Assembly (NCBI GenBank): GCA_047602295.1
Contig: JASGHP010000001.1
Location: 1,612,001 to 1,676,000 of the forward strand
Reading direction: 5' to 3'
DNA length: 64,000 nucleotides
Origin: JACMLD01 sp047602295
GTDB lineage: Bacteria; Bacteroidota; Bacteroidia; Chitinophagales; Chitinophagaceae
Shown: positions 26,967 to 35,945 of the stretch, piece after piece
Position numbering within the stretch: position 1 is the stretch's first letter
Layout of the letters: each line of letters begins with the position of its first letter
Program-made: the position numbers and the translations under genes
The notes under the pieces: generated by a model
What the model saw: the letters and a program-made list of their open reading frames with translations, nothing else
What the model was told of the DNA's origin: nothing
Database searches by the model: none

Positions 26967-28328
26967 ATGAAGAAAATTCTACCTGTTATTATTTTATTGA
27001 TAACCGCTTCATTGCTTGGCATCATTGCTATCCAGGTTTCGTGGATAAAAAACATGCTGGTAATTAAGGAGGAGCAGCTTAACGATAAGGTTACCCGCTC
27101 TATGAATATGGTAGGTACCGAACTGATGGAGCAAAAGGGTACGCTGCCCAGTCTTAAAAACCCAAAATTCAGGCCGGGTTTTATGATGCCAAGCGATCAA
27201 CTGATCAATGAATTGCTGAAGCCATCTACCATTGCAAAAAATTATACCAGTTACGAGATTGAAGAACGATTAAGAAAAGCATTTGAAGCAAATGGTTTAA
27301 AAGATATAAAATTTGAATTTGGCATTTCTTCCACTATAGGCTTTAATACTTACCAGTTAAAATCTGAAAACCTGGTGAAAGCGGCAGAAGATACAGTGAA
27401 CAGCAAACGTTTTTTTTATGCATTGCAGGTGCCCAGCGGCAGCGATTATGAAAGCCTGATGCCGGAAGAGCAAATGGTAGTGGTAATACCAAATGTAAGA
27501 AGCAGCATTTTTAAGCAATTGCGTTGGCTGATGATTGGTGCTATATTATTTACACTTATTATAATTTCTGCGTTCTATGTTACTGTGAGTGCTTTGTTGC
27601 GCCAGAAAAAAACAAGCGAGATAAAGAATGATTTCATTAACAACATGACGCATGAATTTAAGACGCCACTGGCCACTATATCGCTGGCAGTAGATGCCAT
27701 GCGCAATGAAAAGGTATTGCAAGACAGGGAGAAGATGGGTTATTTCAGCAGTATCATTAAGGAAGAAAACAAGAGAATGAATAAACAGGTGGAAACCATT
27801 TTGCAGGCTTCGCAAATGGAACGCCAGGAAATACAGCTCAACAAAATGCCCATGCATGTGCATGACGTAATAGATCACGTGCTGGAGAATTTTCATTTGC
27901 AACTGGAAGATAAAAATGCCCGTACCGTACTTCAGCTAAATGCAGTGGCCGATTTAATAGATGCAGATGAAGTACACTTTACCAATCTTATTTCTAACCT
28001 GGTAGATAATGCTGTCAAATATTCAAAAGAAAACCTGGTGCTAAAAATAACCACTACAAGCGCAGGCAGGTTTATACAAGTGCGCATAGAAGACAACGGC
28101 ATTGGTATGAACAAGGAAACGCAGAAAAGAATTTTTGAAAAATTCTATCGTGCACATACCGGCAACGTTCATAATGTAAAAGGTTTTGGCCTGGGTCTTA
28201 GCTATGTAAAAACAATGGTAGATGCCCATGGCGGTAAAATAAAAGTAGAAAGCGCAACCGGAAAAGGTACTTGCTTTATACTGGATCTACCTTTGGCTGA
28301 AGACCAGGGGCCAAGTGCTAATAATTAA
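26967..28328 (+). CDS. Sensor histidine kinase without adjacent response regulator
   Basis: A 453-residue membrane kinase with helices at about 5-25 and 186-210, a periplasmic region of about 160 residues, HisKA with H229 (NNMTHEFKTPLATISLAVDA), N box (NLVDNAVKYS), DNGIGM and GFGLGLSYVKTMVDAHGGK. It is a paralogue of the kinase at 4939-6222, sharing TGNVHNVKGFGLGL. No receiver gene lies beside it: upstream is divergent yqgE and downstream convergent queA, whose stop codon overlaps this one by 11 bp. TATTTTTG at 26954-26961 is a perfect -7 match only 5 bp from the ATG, so either the mRNA is nearly leaderless or the match is chance. Confidence 0.92.
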   Translation: MKKILPVIILLITASLLGIIAIQVSWIKNMLVIKEEQLNDKVTRSMNMVGTELMEQKGTLPSLKNPKFRPGFMMPSDQLINELLKPSTIAKNYTSYEIEERLRKAFEANGLKDIKFEFGISSTIGFNTYQLKSENLVKAAEDTVNSKRFFYALQVPSGSDYESLMPEEQMVVVIPNVRSSIFKQLRWLMIGAILFTLIIISAFYVTVSALLRQKKTSEIKNDFINNMTHEFKTPLATISLAVDAMRNEKVLQDREKMGYFSSIIKEENKRMNKQVETILQASQMERQEIQLNKMPMHVHDVIDHVLENFHLQLEDKNARTVLQLNAVADLIDADEVHFTNLISNLVDNAVKYSKENLVLKITTTSAGRFIQVRIEDNGIGMNKETQKRIFEKFYRAHTGNVHNVKGFGLGLSYVKTMVDAHGGKIKVESATGKGTCFILDLPLAEDQGPSANN

Positions 28329-29550
28329 ACAACAGGCAGCCATCTCCATAACTTAAAAAGCGGAAATCATTCTCCAGCGCATAATTATAAATTTTACGCC
28401 AATCATTTCCTGTTAATGCTGCAATTAATAAAAGCAGGGTAGACTGCGGCTGATGAAAATTGGTAATTAATCCACGTATAACTTTAAAGGTATAGCCCGG
28501 CGCAATAATGATTTGTGTTTTGGAAAACAAGCGGGATATTTTTCTCTCATTCATCCACTGCAACAAACTTTGTAATGCTTGCTTTGCCGTAATAGCATTG
28601 TTTATTTGTAACGTATCATACACTTCCCATTGTGTTACAGGTAAACTATCTTCGTTTATACCTGGTGTTAGAATGGCTTTAACGCCCATCCAGTACAGGC
28701 TTTCTATGGTTCTTGCAGATGTAGTACCCACTGCAATTGTATTGCCTGCATATTGCAGCAATGACTCAATGGTACTTTTTTCTACTTCTATAAACTCTGC
28801 ATGCATTTCATGTTCCTGCATGGTTGCGCTCTTCACCGGCTTAAATGTGCCCGCACCTACATGCAGTGTCACAAAACTCTGATGAATATTTTTTTGTTCC
28901 AATTGCTGCAGTATGGCCGGAGTAAAGTGCAAACCTGCTGTTGGGGCTGCAACCGAGCCATCTTGCTTGGCATACACTGTTTGGTATCTTTCTTTATCGC
29001 TGTTTTCTGCAACACGTTTTATATAGGGAGGCAACGGCATTGCACCTGCGTGGTGCAATATTTCTGCAAAAGAAAAATGGGCAGGCTGCCATTGCAGTTC
29101 AATAGTAAAATAATCTGTTTGTTTACTGATGTACCTCGCTTCCAGTTGTATGCTTCCGTTAGGCAATTCAATATTTTTTTGCAGCACCTGTCCTGCTTTC
29201 CATTTGCTGGCGCCACCAATTAAACATTTCCATTGCACTTTTCCTTGTTGTTGCATGCCAGTGGTTACATCTGCATACATATCGCCTGGTTCAAGACAAA
29301 AAACTTCTATTACGCCGCCACTGAGTTTCTGAAACAATAATCTTGCTTCTATAACACGTGTATTATTGAAGACCAACAAACTTTCTGCGGGTATGAATGT
29401 GTCAATCTTGTTGTAACGGCTTTCCGTTATAGCCCCATCTTTATAGATAAGCAAGCGGGAATCACCACGTTCTGCTGATGGATAAGGCGCTATCTTTTCA
29501 TCTGATAACGTGTATGTATAATCGCTAATGGAAATTTCTTTTGGATGCAT
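28318..29550 (-). CDS. queA: S-adenosylmethionine:tRNA ribosyltransferase-isomerase
   Basis: Transfers and isomerises the ribosyl moiety of SAM to 7-aminomethyl-7-deazaguanine in tRNA, making epoxyqueuosine. The 410-residue protein begins MHPKEISISDYTYTL; I chose the ATG at 29550 because the in-frame extension to 29637 is not part of the family. Family motifs are visible: RGDSRLLIY, FNNTRVIEARL, VAAPTAGLHFT, LHVGAGTFKPV, VGTTSARTIES and TNFHQPQSTLLLL. It is tail-to-tail with the kinase gene and 80 bp downstream of the DUF3052 gene on the same strand. Confidence 0.95.
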   Translation of the reverse strand: MHPKEISISDYTYTLSDEKIAPYPSAERGDSRLLIYKDGAITESRYNKIDTFIPAESLLVFNNTRVIEARLLFQKLSGGVIEVFCLEPGDMYADVTTGMQQQGKVQWKCLIGGASKWKAGQVLQKNIELPNGSIQLEARYISKQTDYFTIELQWQPAHFSFAEILHHAGAMPLPPYIKRVAENSDKERYQTVYAKQDGSVAAPTAGLHFTPAILQQLEQKNIHQSFVTLHVGAGTFKPVKSATMQEHEMHAEFIEVEKSTIESLLQYAGNTIAVGTTSARTIESLYWMGVKAILTPGINEDSLPVTQWEVYDTLQINNAITAKQALQSLLQWMNERKISRLFSKTQIIIAPGYTFKVIRGLITNFHQPQSTLLLLIAALTGNDWRKIYNYALENDFRFLSYGDGCLLFNY

Positions 29551-29640
29551 TCGAAGGGGTGTTATGTGCTGTGTGTTAAGTGTTATGTTATATCGAATGA
29601 ACATAACATTTAACACATAAAACGCTACACAATTCAAGAG

Positions 29641-30060
29641 CTATTTTTTATTTCTAAGCACTAATGGTACCACTAGTTTTAATCCACTCCACAAATCAGT
29701 AACTGCACATACTTTCACATCTACCAATCCATTAGCCAGCGCATAGTTTCTGATAATATCTTCAGTAAGATCGCTATTCATACCAGCAGACTTTTTATAC
29801 CAGCTTATCCAAATAGTCAATGAAGTATTTTCAGTCCATGCTTTTTTTAATTTGCCCATTTCCGCAGTAAAAACCTTTTCATTTGCTGCAAACAAATGAA
29901 TCATATCTGCTGCAGTTGCTTTTTTGCATAATTGAAGGCTGATGTCTTTGTCCAGCAGGCTTGTGTAATCCGCAGGAGCATGTATTGTAAAGAGCTTTGT
30001 ATCGTCTTTGATGCCGAGTTTCTTTAATAGGGGCGTTCCTGAGTATCCAGCAGTAGCCAT
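29641..30060 (-). CDS. DUF3052-family small protein
   Basis: A 139-residue soluble protein beginning MATAGYSGTPLLKKLGIK, the typical DUF3052 opening, with the pattern LTIWISWYKKSAG, DLTEDIIRNYALANGLVD and VCAVTDLWSGLKLVVPL. No catalytic residues are known to me. It is transcribed divergently from mraZ with 255 bp between, and points towards queA. Confidence 0.8.
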   Translation of the reverse strand: MATAGYSGTPLLKKLGIKDDTKLFTIHAPADYTSLLDKDISLQLCKKATAADMIHLFAANEKVFTAEMGKLKKAWTENTSLTIWISWYKKSAGMNSDLTEDIIRNYALANGLVDVKVCAVTDLWSGLKLVVPLVLRNKK

Positions 30061-30245
30061 GGTTCAAAAATTTGAAGATTTTTCCCAAATGCACACTTTT
30101 CGACCCTTTTGCACAGCTTTTCCACCGTTGTGCACATCCAATTCACAGCAACTAACGACTGTTTTTATTTGAAACCGGACGAAACCCTTGCCCAGCTTCA
30201 TATCTGGCTCAAAATCAGCCTGTGGAAAAATTAAATTTCTCCAAA

Positions 30246-30278
30246 TTTGGCAGCAAAGTGGGAAAAAGTGTTATTTTG
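30246..30278 (+). promoter_or_regulatory. Candidate promoter of mraZ and the dcw cluster
   Basis: TTTG (30246-30249), then 22 bp, then TATTTTG (30272-30278), close to the TTTG / TAnnTTTG pattern. It lies about 40 bp before the mraZ start and overlaps the phased GTG repeats, so a repressor bound there would block it. Confidence 0.4.
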
Positions 30279-30292
30279 TGTCAATAAATGTC
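30258..30292 (+). promoter_or_regulatory. Probable MraZ operator: four 10-bp-spaced boxes
   Basis: GTGGG, GTGTT, GTGTC and ATGTC start at 30258, 30268, 30278 and 30288, exactly 10 bp apart, just before mraZ. MraZ is known to bind several direct repeats (TGGGN in E. coli) at 10-bp spacing upstream of its own operon. Here only the first box is canonical; the others would be a lineage variant. Confidence 0.5.
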
Positions 30293-30315
30293 AAAATCGA
30301 TTCGAATTTACCTAA

Positions 30316-30771
30316 ATGATTCATTTTCTTGGCGAATACGAAGTTACGCTGGACGCCAAAGGTCGCTTCCTGCTCCCCGCAAAACTGCTGAGCCAGTTGC
30401 CGGAGGGGGCTGCTACCAATTTTGTTATCAACAGGGGGTTTGACGATTGTTTACATCTGTATCCCATGCAAAACTGGATGGTAGTGTCCTCAGAAATTGA
30501 AGACCTGCCCGATCACGACGACGACAACCGCAAGTTAAAAAAGTATTTTAATTACGGAGTGGCAACTATGGAATTAGATACAGCAAACAGGTTGTTGTTG
30601 CCCACACATTTGAAAGATTATGCAGGGTTGGCAAAAGATGTGGTGTTATCGTGCTCAAAAAAAAGAATAGAAATCTGGGATAAAAGTAAGTACCACAAGT
30701 TCTTTGATTCTTTAACTCCCGCAGCGTACAGCGCATTGTACAACAAAGTAATGACGAAGAAAAACGATTAG
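30316..30771 (+). CDS. mraZ: Transcriptional regulator MraZ
   Basis: DNA-binding regulator heading the division and cell-wall cluster; 151 residues with two SpoVT/AbrB-like swapped-hairpin modules (EYEVTLDAKGRFLLPAKLL near residue 8 and ATMELDTANRLLLPTHLKDY near 85). MraZ forms rings that bind repeats before its own gene and represses the cluster. It sits first, 7 bp before rsmH, with candidate boxes in the promoter. Confidence 0.96.
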   Translation: MIHFLGEYEVTLDAKGRFLLPAKLLSQLPEGAATNFVINRGFDDCLHLYPMQNWMVVSSEIEDLPDHDDDNRKLKKYFNYGVATMELDTANRLLLPTHLKDYAGLAKDVVLSCSKKRIEIWDKSKYHKFFDSLTPAAYSALYNKVMTKKND

Positions 30772-30778
30772 GCAGGTT

Positions 30779-31720
30779 ATGGAAAACAAAAATGACATAA
30801 CCAGCGCCGGTAGTTCTTCAGAGGAGTATCATGTGCCGGTTTTGTTGCAGCAGGTTTTGGATGGCCTGCAAATAAAGCCAGGTGGCATATACGTGGATTG
30901 TACATTCGGTGGGGGCGGACATGCAAAAGCTTTATTAAAGCAATTGGATGCAAACGGAAAATTGTTCGTGTTTGACCAGGATGCAGATGCTGCGGCAAAT
31001 GCACCTGTTGATGACAGGTTGGTTTTTATACCCAGCAATTTCCGGCATTTGCAACGTTTTTTGCGATTGCACAAAGTTGCTGCCATTGACGGCATTATGG
31101 TCAATCTGGGTGTGAGCAGTCACCAGTTTGATGAAGCAGAACGCGGATTCTCTACCCGTTTTGATGCAGCACTGGATATGCGCATGGACAGACGGCAAGC
31201 ATTAACCGCTTTTGATGTGGTGAATACCTATACTGAACAACAGTTGCACAAATTGTTTGAACAGTATGGAGAAGTAACCAATGCAAAAACACTGGCCCGC
31301 ACTATTGTTACTGTACGAGATACTGCTTCGCTGAAAACCATCAGCAATTTTAAAGCAGCACTGCATGCGGTTGTTAAAGGAAATCCCCACAAGTACTTTG
31401 CCCAGGTATTTCAGGCTTTGCGTATAGAGGTAAATGATGAGTTAGGTGTGCTGCGCGAACTGCTTGAACAAATACCCCCATTGCTTAAACCGGGTGGACG
31501 TGTTGCCATTATTACATTTCATTCTCTGGAAGACAGATTGGTAAAAAACTTTTTTCGCAAGGGCGCTTTCGAAGAGGAAGAAGCGCACCCTTTTGAAAAT
31601 GCTGTATCTGCCAGTGAATTGAAAATAATTACCAAGAAACCAATTACTGCAGAACAGGAAGAATTAAAACGCAATACTAGATCAAGAAGCGCAAAGTTGA
31701 GAGTAGCCGAAAAAATGTGA
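30779..31720 (+). CDS. rsmH: 16S rRNA (cytosine(1402)-N(4))-methyltransferase
   Basis: SAM-dependent methyltransferase (MraW) acting on C1402 of 16S rRNA; 313 residues. Motifs: HVPVLLQQVLDGL, the SAM-binding YVDCTFGGGGHAKALL, FDQDADA, NLGVSSHQFDEAERGFSTR, the insert domain with LDMRMD and the late ALRIEVNDELGVL with FHSLEDR. The C-terminus NTRSRSAKLRVAEK is typical. Second gene of the dcw cluster. Confidence 0.97.
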   Translation: MENKNDITSAGSSSEEYHVPVLLQQVLDGLQIKPGGIYVDCTFGGGGHAKALLKQLDANGKLFVFDQDADAAANAPVDDRLVFIPSNFRHLQRFLRLHKVAAIDGIMVNLGVSSHQFDEAERGFSTRFDAALDMRMDRRQALTAFDVVNTYTEQQLHKLFEQYGEVTNAKTLARTIVTVRDTASLKTISNFKAALHAVVKGNPHKYFAQVFQALRIEVNDELGVLRELLEQIPPLLKPGGRVAIITFHSLEDRLVKNFFRKGAFEEEEAHPFENAVSASELKIITKKPITAEQEELKRNTRSRSAKLRVAEKM

Positions 31721-31846
31721 GGCAAGTAAAAATTGCTGATTGCAGGATGTAGGGATTTTGTGATTTAGTTAGGTTGATTGAAATGAAAACAAATCGCAAA
31801 ATTTCAAAATCCCGAGATCTCAAAATATCTAAATACTAAATACTTG

Positions 31847-32176
31847 ATGTTAGCCAGCCAGCAAAAAGAAGCGAAGAAGGATTGGAAAAAAATATTCAAT
31901 TACCAATGGATTGTAAAAAACATTCCATACTTCCTTTTTTTGAGTGTACTGGCAGTATTGTATATCTACAACGGGCATTATTCTGATAACACAATAAAGG
32001 ATATTAATAAAACCAGCAAAGAATTAAAAGAGCTGCAATACGAATACAAGTCGTTGAAGAGTGAAGTGATGTTTCGCAGCAAACAAAGTGAACTGGCAAA
32101 AGCTGTGGAGCCATTGGGTTTAAAAGAAATGGTGCAACCGGCGATGGTGTTGAAAGATAGCGTAGGCAAGAAGTGA
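31847..32176 (+). CDS. ftsL: Cell division protein FtsL-like
   Basis: Small bitopic protein of 109 residues: basic cytosolic N-terminus, one membrane helix (about 28-45; IPYFLFLSVLAVLYIYN) and a periplasmic coiled-coil (KELKELQYEYKSLKSEVMFR) with the conserved LAKAVEPLGLKE end. This is the FtsL-like/DUF6588-type Bacteroidota protein found between rsmH and ftsI, and it should pair with the FtsB-like partner in the FtsQLB complex. I chose the ATG at 31847; a TTG one codon earlier is also possible. The spacer before it contains a TAAATACTAAATACT word repeat. Confidence 0.85.
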   Translation: MLASQQKEAKKDWKKIFNYQWIVKNIPYFLFLSVLAVLYIYNGHYSDNTIKDINKTSKELKELQYEYKSLKSEVMFRSKQSELAKAVEPLGLKEMVQPAMVLKDSVGKK

Positions 32177-32290
32177 AAAATTGCTGATTTCTTGATGTAG
32201 TGATTTTGAGATTTCTTTTGATTGAGAAGGTTGAGCAAATCAAAAAATCAGGCAATCGCAAAATCTTAAAATAATAGTCAACAGTAAATA

Positions 32291-34423
32291 TTGGATATAA
32301 GGAAAGACATACTGTGGCGGGTGTACCTGGGTTTTATAGGTATTGTGGTGCTAAGCTTATGCATCTTGGGAAGAGCTGTGTATATACAACAGTTTCAGGG
32401 GAATTACTGGCGCAGCAAAGGAGATACGTTGCACATGCGATCAATGCCAATGCAGGCCGAGAGAGGTACAATTTATAGTGAAGATGGCAATATGCTCAGT
32501 ACTTCTGTTCCCTACTTTGATATTTATATTGATTTTGGCGCAGACGGTTTGCGTGAGAAAAAAGGAGAACGATTTAAAAAATATGTAGACTCTTTAAGTA
32601 TATCGCTGGCAGGTTTGTTTAAAGACAAGAAAGCCGCTGTCTATAAAAAAGAGTTACAGTCAGGATATAATCAGAAAGACAGGTATTATGAATTGCATAA
32701 AAATTTGTCTTTTGATGAATACAAATTGTTGCGGTCATTTCCGCTGGTAAACCAGGGCAGAAACAAAAGTGGTTTTATAGCAGAAGTAAAAAGCAAACGC
32801 ATCAACCCTTTTGGATTGCTGGCTAACAGAACAATTGGTTTATCCCGCGATTACATAAACGAGAAGCGGGAATTAGTGAAACAGAATGTGGGGCTGGAAT
32901 TAACATACGATTCATTGCTGAAAGGAGAAAAGGGTCAACGCACGGTGAGGTTTATCAGTGGTGGTGCTTTTATACCGGTTGAGGGTTCTGAAATAGAACC
33001 GGAGAATGGCAAGAACATCATTACCACTATAGATGTAAACACACAAGACATTGCAGAGAATGCCTTAATGAAAATGATGATTGAGAATGATGCAGACCAC
33101 GGCACCTGTATTGTAATGGAAACGGCTACTGGCAAAATAAAAGCCATGGCTAATCTTGGCAAAAGAAAAGATGGTAACTATTGGGAAGATTACAATTACG
33201 CATTGCGTGCCACTGAGCCTGGTTCTACCATTAAACTTGCCACATTGCTTTCTGTATTAAGCGAAGGCAAAACCAATATAAATGAAATGGTGCATGTGGG
33301 TGGCGTGGGACATGACTATGTAGGCGTAAGAAATGTAACAGAAGCAGAGACAATGCCCAAGCCTGATATGACGATTCGTGAGTGTTTTGCGCATAGTTCT
33401 AATGTGGGCATGAGCAGGATTGCATACAACACGTTTGCAACACAACCAGATAAATATTTAGGCTACCTGCACAAGTTTCATTTTGATACAAGAACAGGTA
33501 TTGATTTAACCGGTGAAGAAAGACCCGTGCTGCCAAGAATAAAGCGCAATAACGAAGGGTTGCATGCCATGGTAACCATGAGTTTTGGTTATGCTATTGA
33601 AGTAACACCATTGCAAACACTCATGTTGTACAATGCCGTAGCCAATGGTGGAAAAATGATGAAGCCTTACCTGGTTAACAGGATAGAAGATGATGGCGCT
33701 GTAATAAAAAGTTTTGAACCTGAAATACTGGATGAAAAGATTGCAAGTGAGGCTGTAATTAAAGCCGCGCAGCAATGCATGCGTTCGGTAGCTACAGAAG
33801 GAACGGCCAAGCTTGTTTTTAAAGATGCATTGTACAATGCAGCAGGAAAAACCGGAACAGCGCATGTGGCAGGAAAAGATATTAACTATGATGATGGGGT
33901 TTACCAGGCATCTTTTGCAGGATACTTTCCTTATGAAAAACCACAATACAGTTGCATAGTAGTGATAAAAACAAAAGCGCATCCCGAAAAGCATATGGGT
34001 GGGCAGGTAGCAGCGCCGGTATTTAAGGAAGTAGCGGATAAACTTTTTGCAATGAATAATACCAATCCGGTTGTTTTTGCAGGCGGATTGCAGAAAGACA
34101 GTACTGGTTTTTATTATGCTGGTGAAACAAAAGATGTAAAAGAGGTATTGAATACGCTGGCAATAAATTATAAAGATTCAGTAGGAGAGCAACCATGGAG
34201 CAGCATGTATAATAACAATAATACGCCGGTTGTAAATGCAAGATGGATTGCAAAGAATACGATGCCGAATGTAAAAGGAATGGACTTGAAAGATGCATTG
34301 TATCTACTGGAAGGAATGAATATGAGAGTAATGGCAAAAGGACGCGGTAAAGTAACTGTACAAAGTATAGACCCCGGAGCAGCCGTTGCGAAAAACCAAC
34401 TTATAAAAATAGAATTGAACTAG
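32291..34423 (+). CDS. ftsI: Penicillin-binding protein 3 / peptidoglycan transpeptidase FtsI with PASTA domain
   Basis: Septal transpeptidase of 710 residues. N-terminal helix (about 8-27), PBP dimerisation domain (about 50-230), and transpeptidase with SxxK (PGSTIKLATLL), SxN (HSSNVGMSRI) and KTG (AAGKTGTAHVAG). A C-terminal PASTA domain follows (MPNVKGMDLKDALYLLEGMN). No in-frame ATG exists near the start: a TAA stands two codons upstream of the TTG at 32291, so TTG is the likely initiator (MDIRKDILWRVYLGF). It lies 10 bp before murE. Confidence 0.95.
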   Translation: MDIRKDILWRVYLGFIGIVVLSLCILGRAVYIQQFQGNYWRSKGDTLHMRSMPMQAERGTIYSEDGNMLSTSVPYFDIYIDFGADGLREKKGERFKKYVDSLSISLAGLFKDKKAAVYKKELQSGYNQKDRYYELHKNLSFDEYKLLRSFPLVNQGRNKSGFIAEVKSKRINPFGLLANRTIGLSRDYINEKRELVKQNVGLELTYDSLLKGEKGQRTVRFISGGAFIPVEGSEIEPENGKNIITTIDVNTQDIAENALMKMMIENDADHGTCIVMETATGKIKAMANLGKRKDGNYWEDYNYALRATEPGSTIKLATLLSVLSEGKTNINEMVHVGGVGHDYVGVRNVTEAETMPKPDMTIRECFAHSSNVGMSRIAYNTFATQPDKYLGYLHKFHFDTRTGIDLTGEERPVLPRIKRNNEGLHAMVTMSFGYAIEVTPLQTLMLYNAVANGGKMMKPYLVNRIEDDGAVIKSFEPEILDEKIASEAVIKAAQQCMRSVATEGTAKLVFKDALYNAAGKTGTAHVAGKDINYDDGVYQASFAGYFPYEKPQYSCIVVIKTKAHPEKHMGGQVAAPVFKEVADKLFAMNNTNPVVFAGGLQKDSTGFYYAGETKDVKEVLNTLAINYKDSVGEQPWSSMYNNNNTPVVNARWIAKNTMPNVKGMDLKDALYLLEGMNMRVMAKGRGKVTVQSIDPGAAVAKNQLIKIELN

Positions 34424-34433
34424 GAGGGAAGGT

Positions 34434-35900
34434 ATGGCAGTATTACAGGATATACTATATAAAGTAAGTATCCGCTCTGTGCATGGAAACACGCAGGCGG
34501 AAGTGAAAGATGTGCAGATTGATTCAAGAAAGGTTAGTAGCGGTACTGCATTTATTGCTATCAACGGTGCAGCATCTGATGGGCACCAGTTTATAAGTGC
34601 GGCGATAGAAAAAGGAGCTAGTGTAATTATTTGCGAACAGTTTCCGGCAGAGTTACTTGACATTGTTACATACGTGCAGGTAGAAAACAGTGCAGCCGCG
34701 GCAGGTTATATGGCGCATAACTTTTTTGGTGCGCCAACAGAAAAACTAAAGTTGGTAGGTGTTACCGGAACCAATGGAAAAACAACTATTGCAACTTTAT
34801 TATACAAGCTCTTTACATCATTGGGGTATAAGTGTGGTTTGCTAAGCACCGTTCAAAATCATATTGGCGATGAAATTGTACCGGCAACACATACCACGCC
34901 AGACCAGGTAACATTAAACCAGTTGCTGAAACAAATGCTGGATGCAGGATGTACGCATGTGTTTATGGAGAGCAGTTCTCATGCAATACATCAGCACCGT
35001 ATTACAGGCTTGCATTTTACTGGCGCTTTGTTTAGCAACATTACACATGATCACCTGGACTATCATAAAAGTTTTGACGAGTATATACGCGTTAAAAAAT
35101 CTTTTTTTGATTCATTGTCATCAGATGCGTTTGCTATTTCAAACCTGGATGATAAGCGTGGTGCCATCATGTTGCAAAACACACATTCTTCCAAATATTA
35201 TTACAGCCTAAAAACAATGGCTGATTTTAAAGGGAAGATTTTAGAAAATGGCTTGACAGGATTGGTGATGCTGGTAAATGACCAGGAAGTACATTTCAGA
35301 ATGATAGGTGAGTTTAATGCTTATAACCTGTTGGCAGTATATGGTGCGGCTATTTGTTTGGGTGAAGACAGGCATGAAGTATTGCGTTGCCTGAGTGTAT
35401 TGAGCGGTGCAGAAGGAAGGTTTGATTACATCGTATCTGCCAATGAAAAAGTGATGGGCATCGTAGATTATGCGCACACGCCTGATGCATTGGTAAATGT
35501 ATTGCTTACCATACAGCAATTGCGCAAAGGTTACGAGCAAATTATTACAGTAGTGGGATGTGGCGGTGACAGGGATAAAACAAAAAGACCGGTGATGGCA
35601 GCAGAAGCCTGCAAGTATAGCGACAGGGTAATTCTAACATCAGACAATCCACGAAGTGAAGACCCGGAACAGATATTAAGAGATATGGAGCAGGGATTGA
35701 ATACAGCAGCAAAAAGAAAAGCCATATCAATAACAGATAGAAGAGAAGCAATAAAAACGGCCATCAGTCTTAGCAAACCAGATGACATTGTATTAATAGC
35801 GGGCAAAGGCCATGAGAAATATCAGGATATAAAAGGTGTAAAGCACCATTTTGATGACAAGGAAGAGTTGGCGAAAATTTTTGCCTTGCTGAATAAATAA
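34434..35900 (+). CDS. murE: UDP-N-acetylmuramoyl-tripeptide synthetase MurE (meso-diaminopimelate type)
   Basis: Cytosolic Mur ligase that adds the third residue to the peptidoglycan precursor; 488 residues. P-loop GVTGTNGKTTIATLL, carbamylated-lysine region (HDHLDYHKSF...YIRVKKSFF), and the amino-acid-specificity motif DNPR (TSDNPRSEDPEQIL), which in the family marks meso-diaminopimelate as substrate. The ATG at 34434 is preceded by an unusually strong Shine-Dalgarno-like AGGAGGGAAGG for this phylum. Confidence 0.96.
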   Translation: MAVLQDILYKVSIRSVHGNTQAEVKDVQIDSRKVSSGTAFIAINGAASDGHQFISAAIEKGASVIICEQFPAELLDIVTYVQVENSAAAAGYMAHNFFGAPTEKLKLVGVTGTNGKTTIATLLYKLFTSLGYKCGLLSTVQNHIGDEIVPATHTTPDQVTLNQLLKQMLDAGCTHVFMESSSHAIHQHRITGLHFTGALFSNITHDHLDYHKSFDEYIRVKKSFFDSLSSDAFAISNLDDKRGAIMLQNTHSSKYYYSLKTMADFKGKILENGLTGLVMLVNDQEVHFRMIGEFNAYNLLAVYGAAICLGEDRHEVLRCLSVLSGAEGRFDYIVSANEKVMGIVDYAHTPDALVNVLLTIQQLRKGYEQIITVVGCGGDRDKTKRPVMAAEACKYSDRVILTSDNPRSEDPEQILRDMEQGLNTAAKRKAISITDRREAIKTAISLSKPDDIVLIAGKGHEKYQDIKGVKHHFDDKEELAKIFALLNK

Positions 35901-35945
35901 AAAAGAACCGACAAAACAATAAACATAAAAAGTAATAACTAAAAA

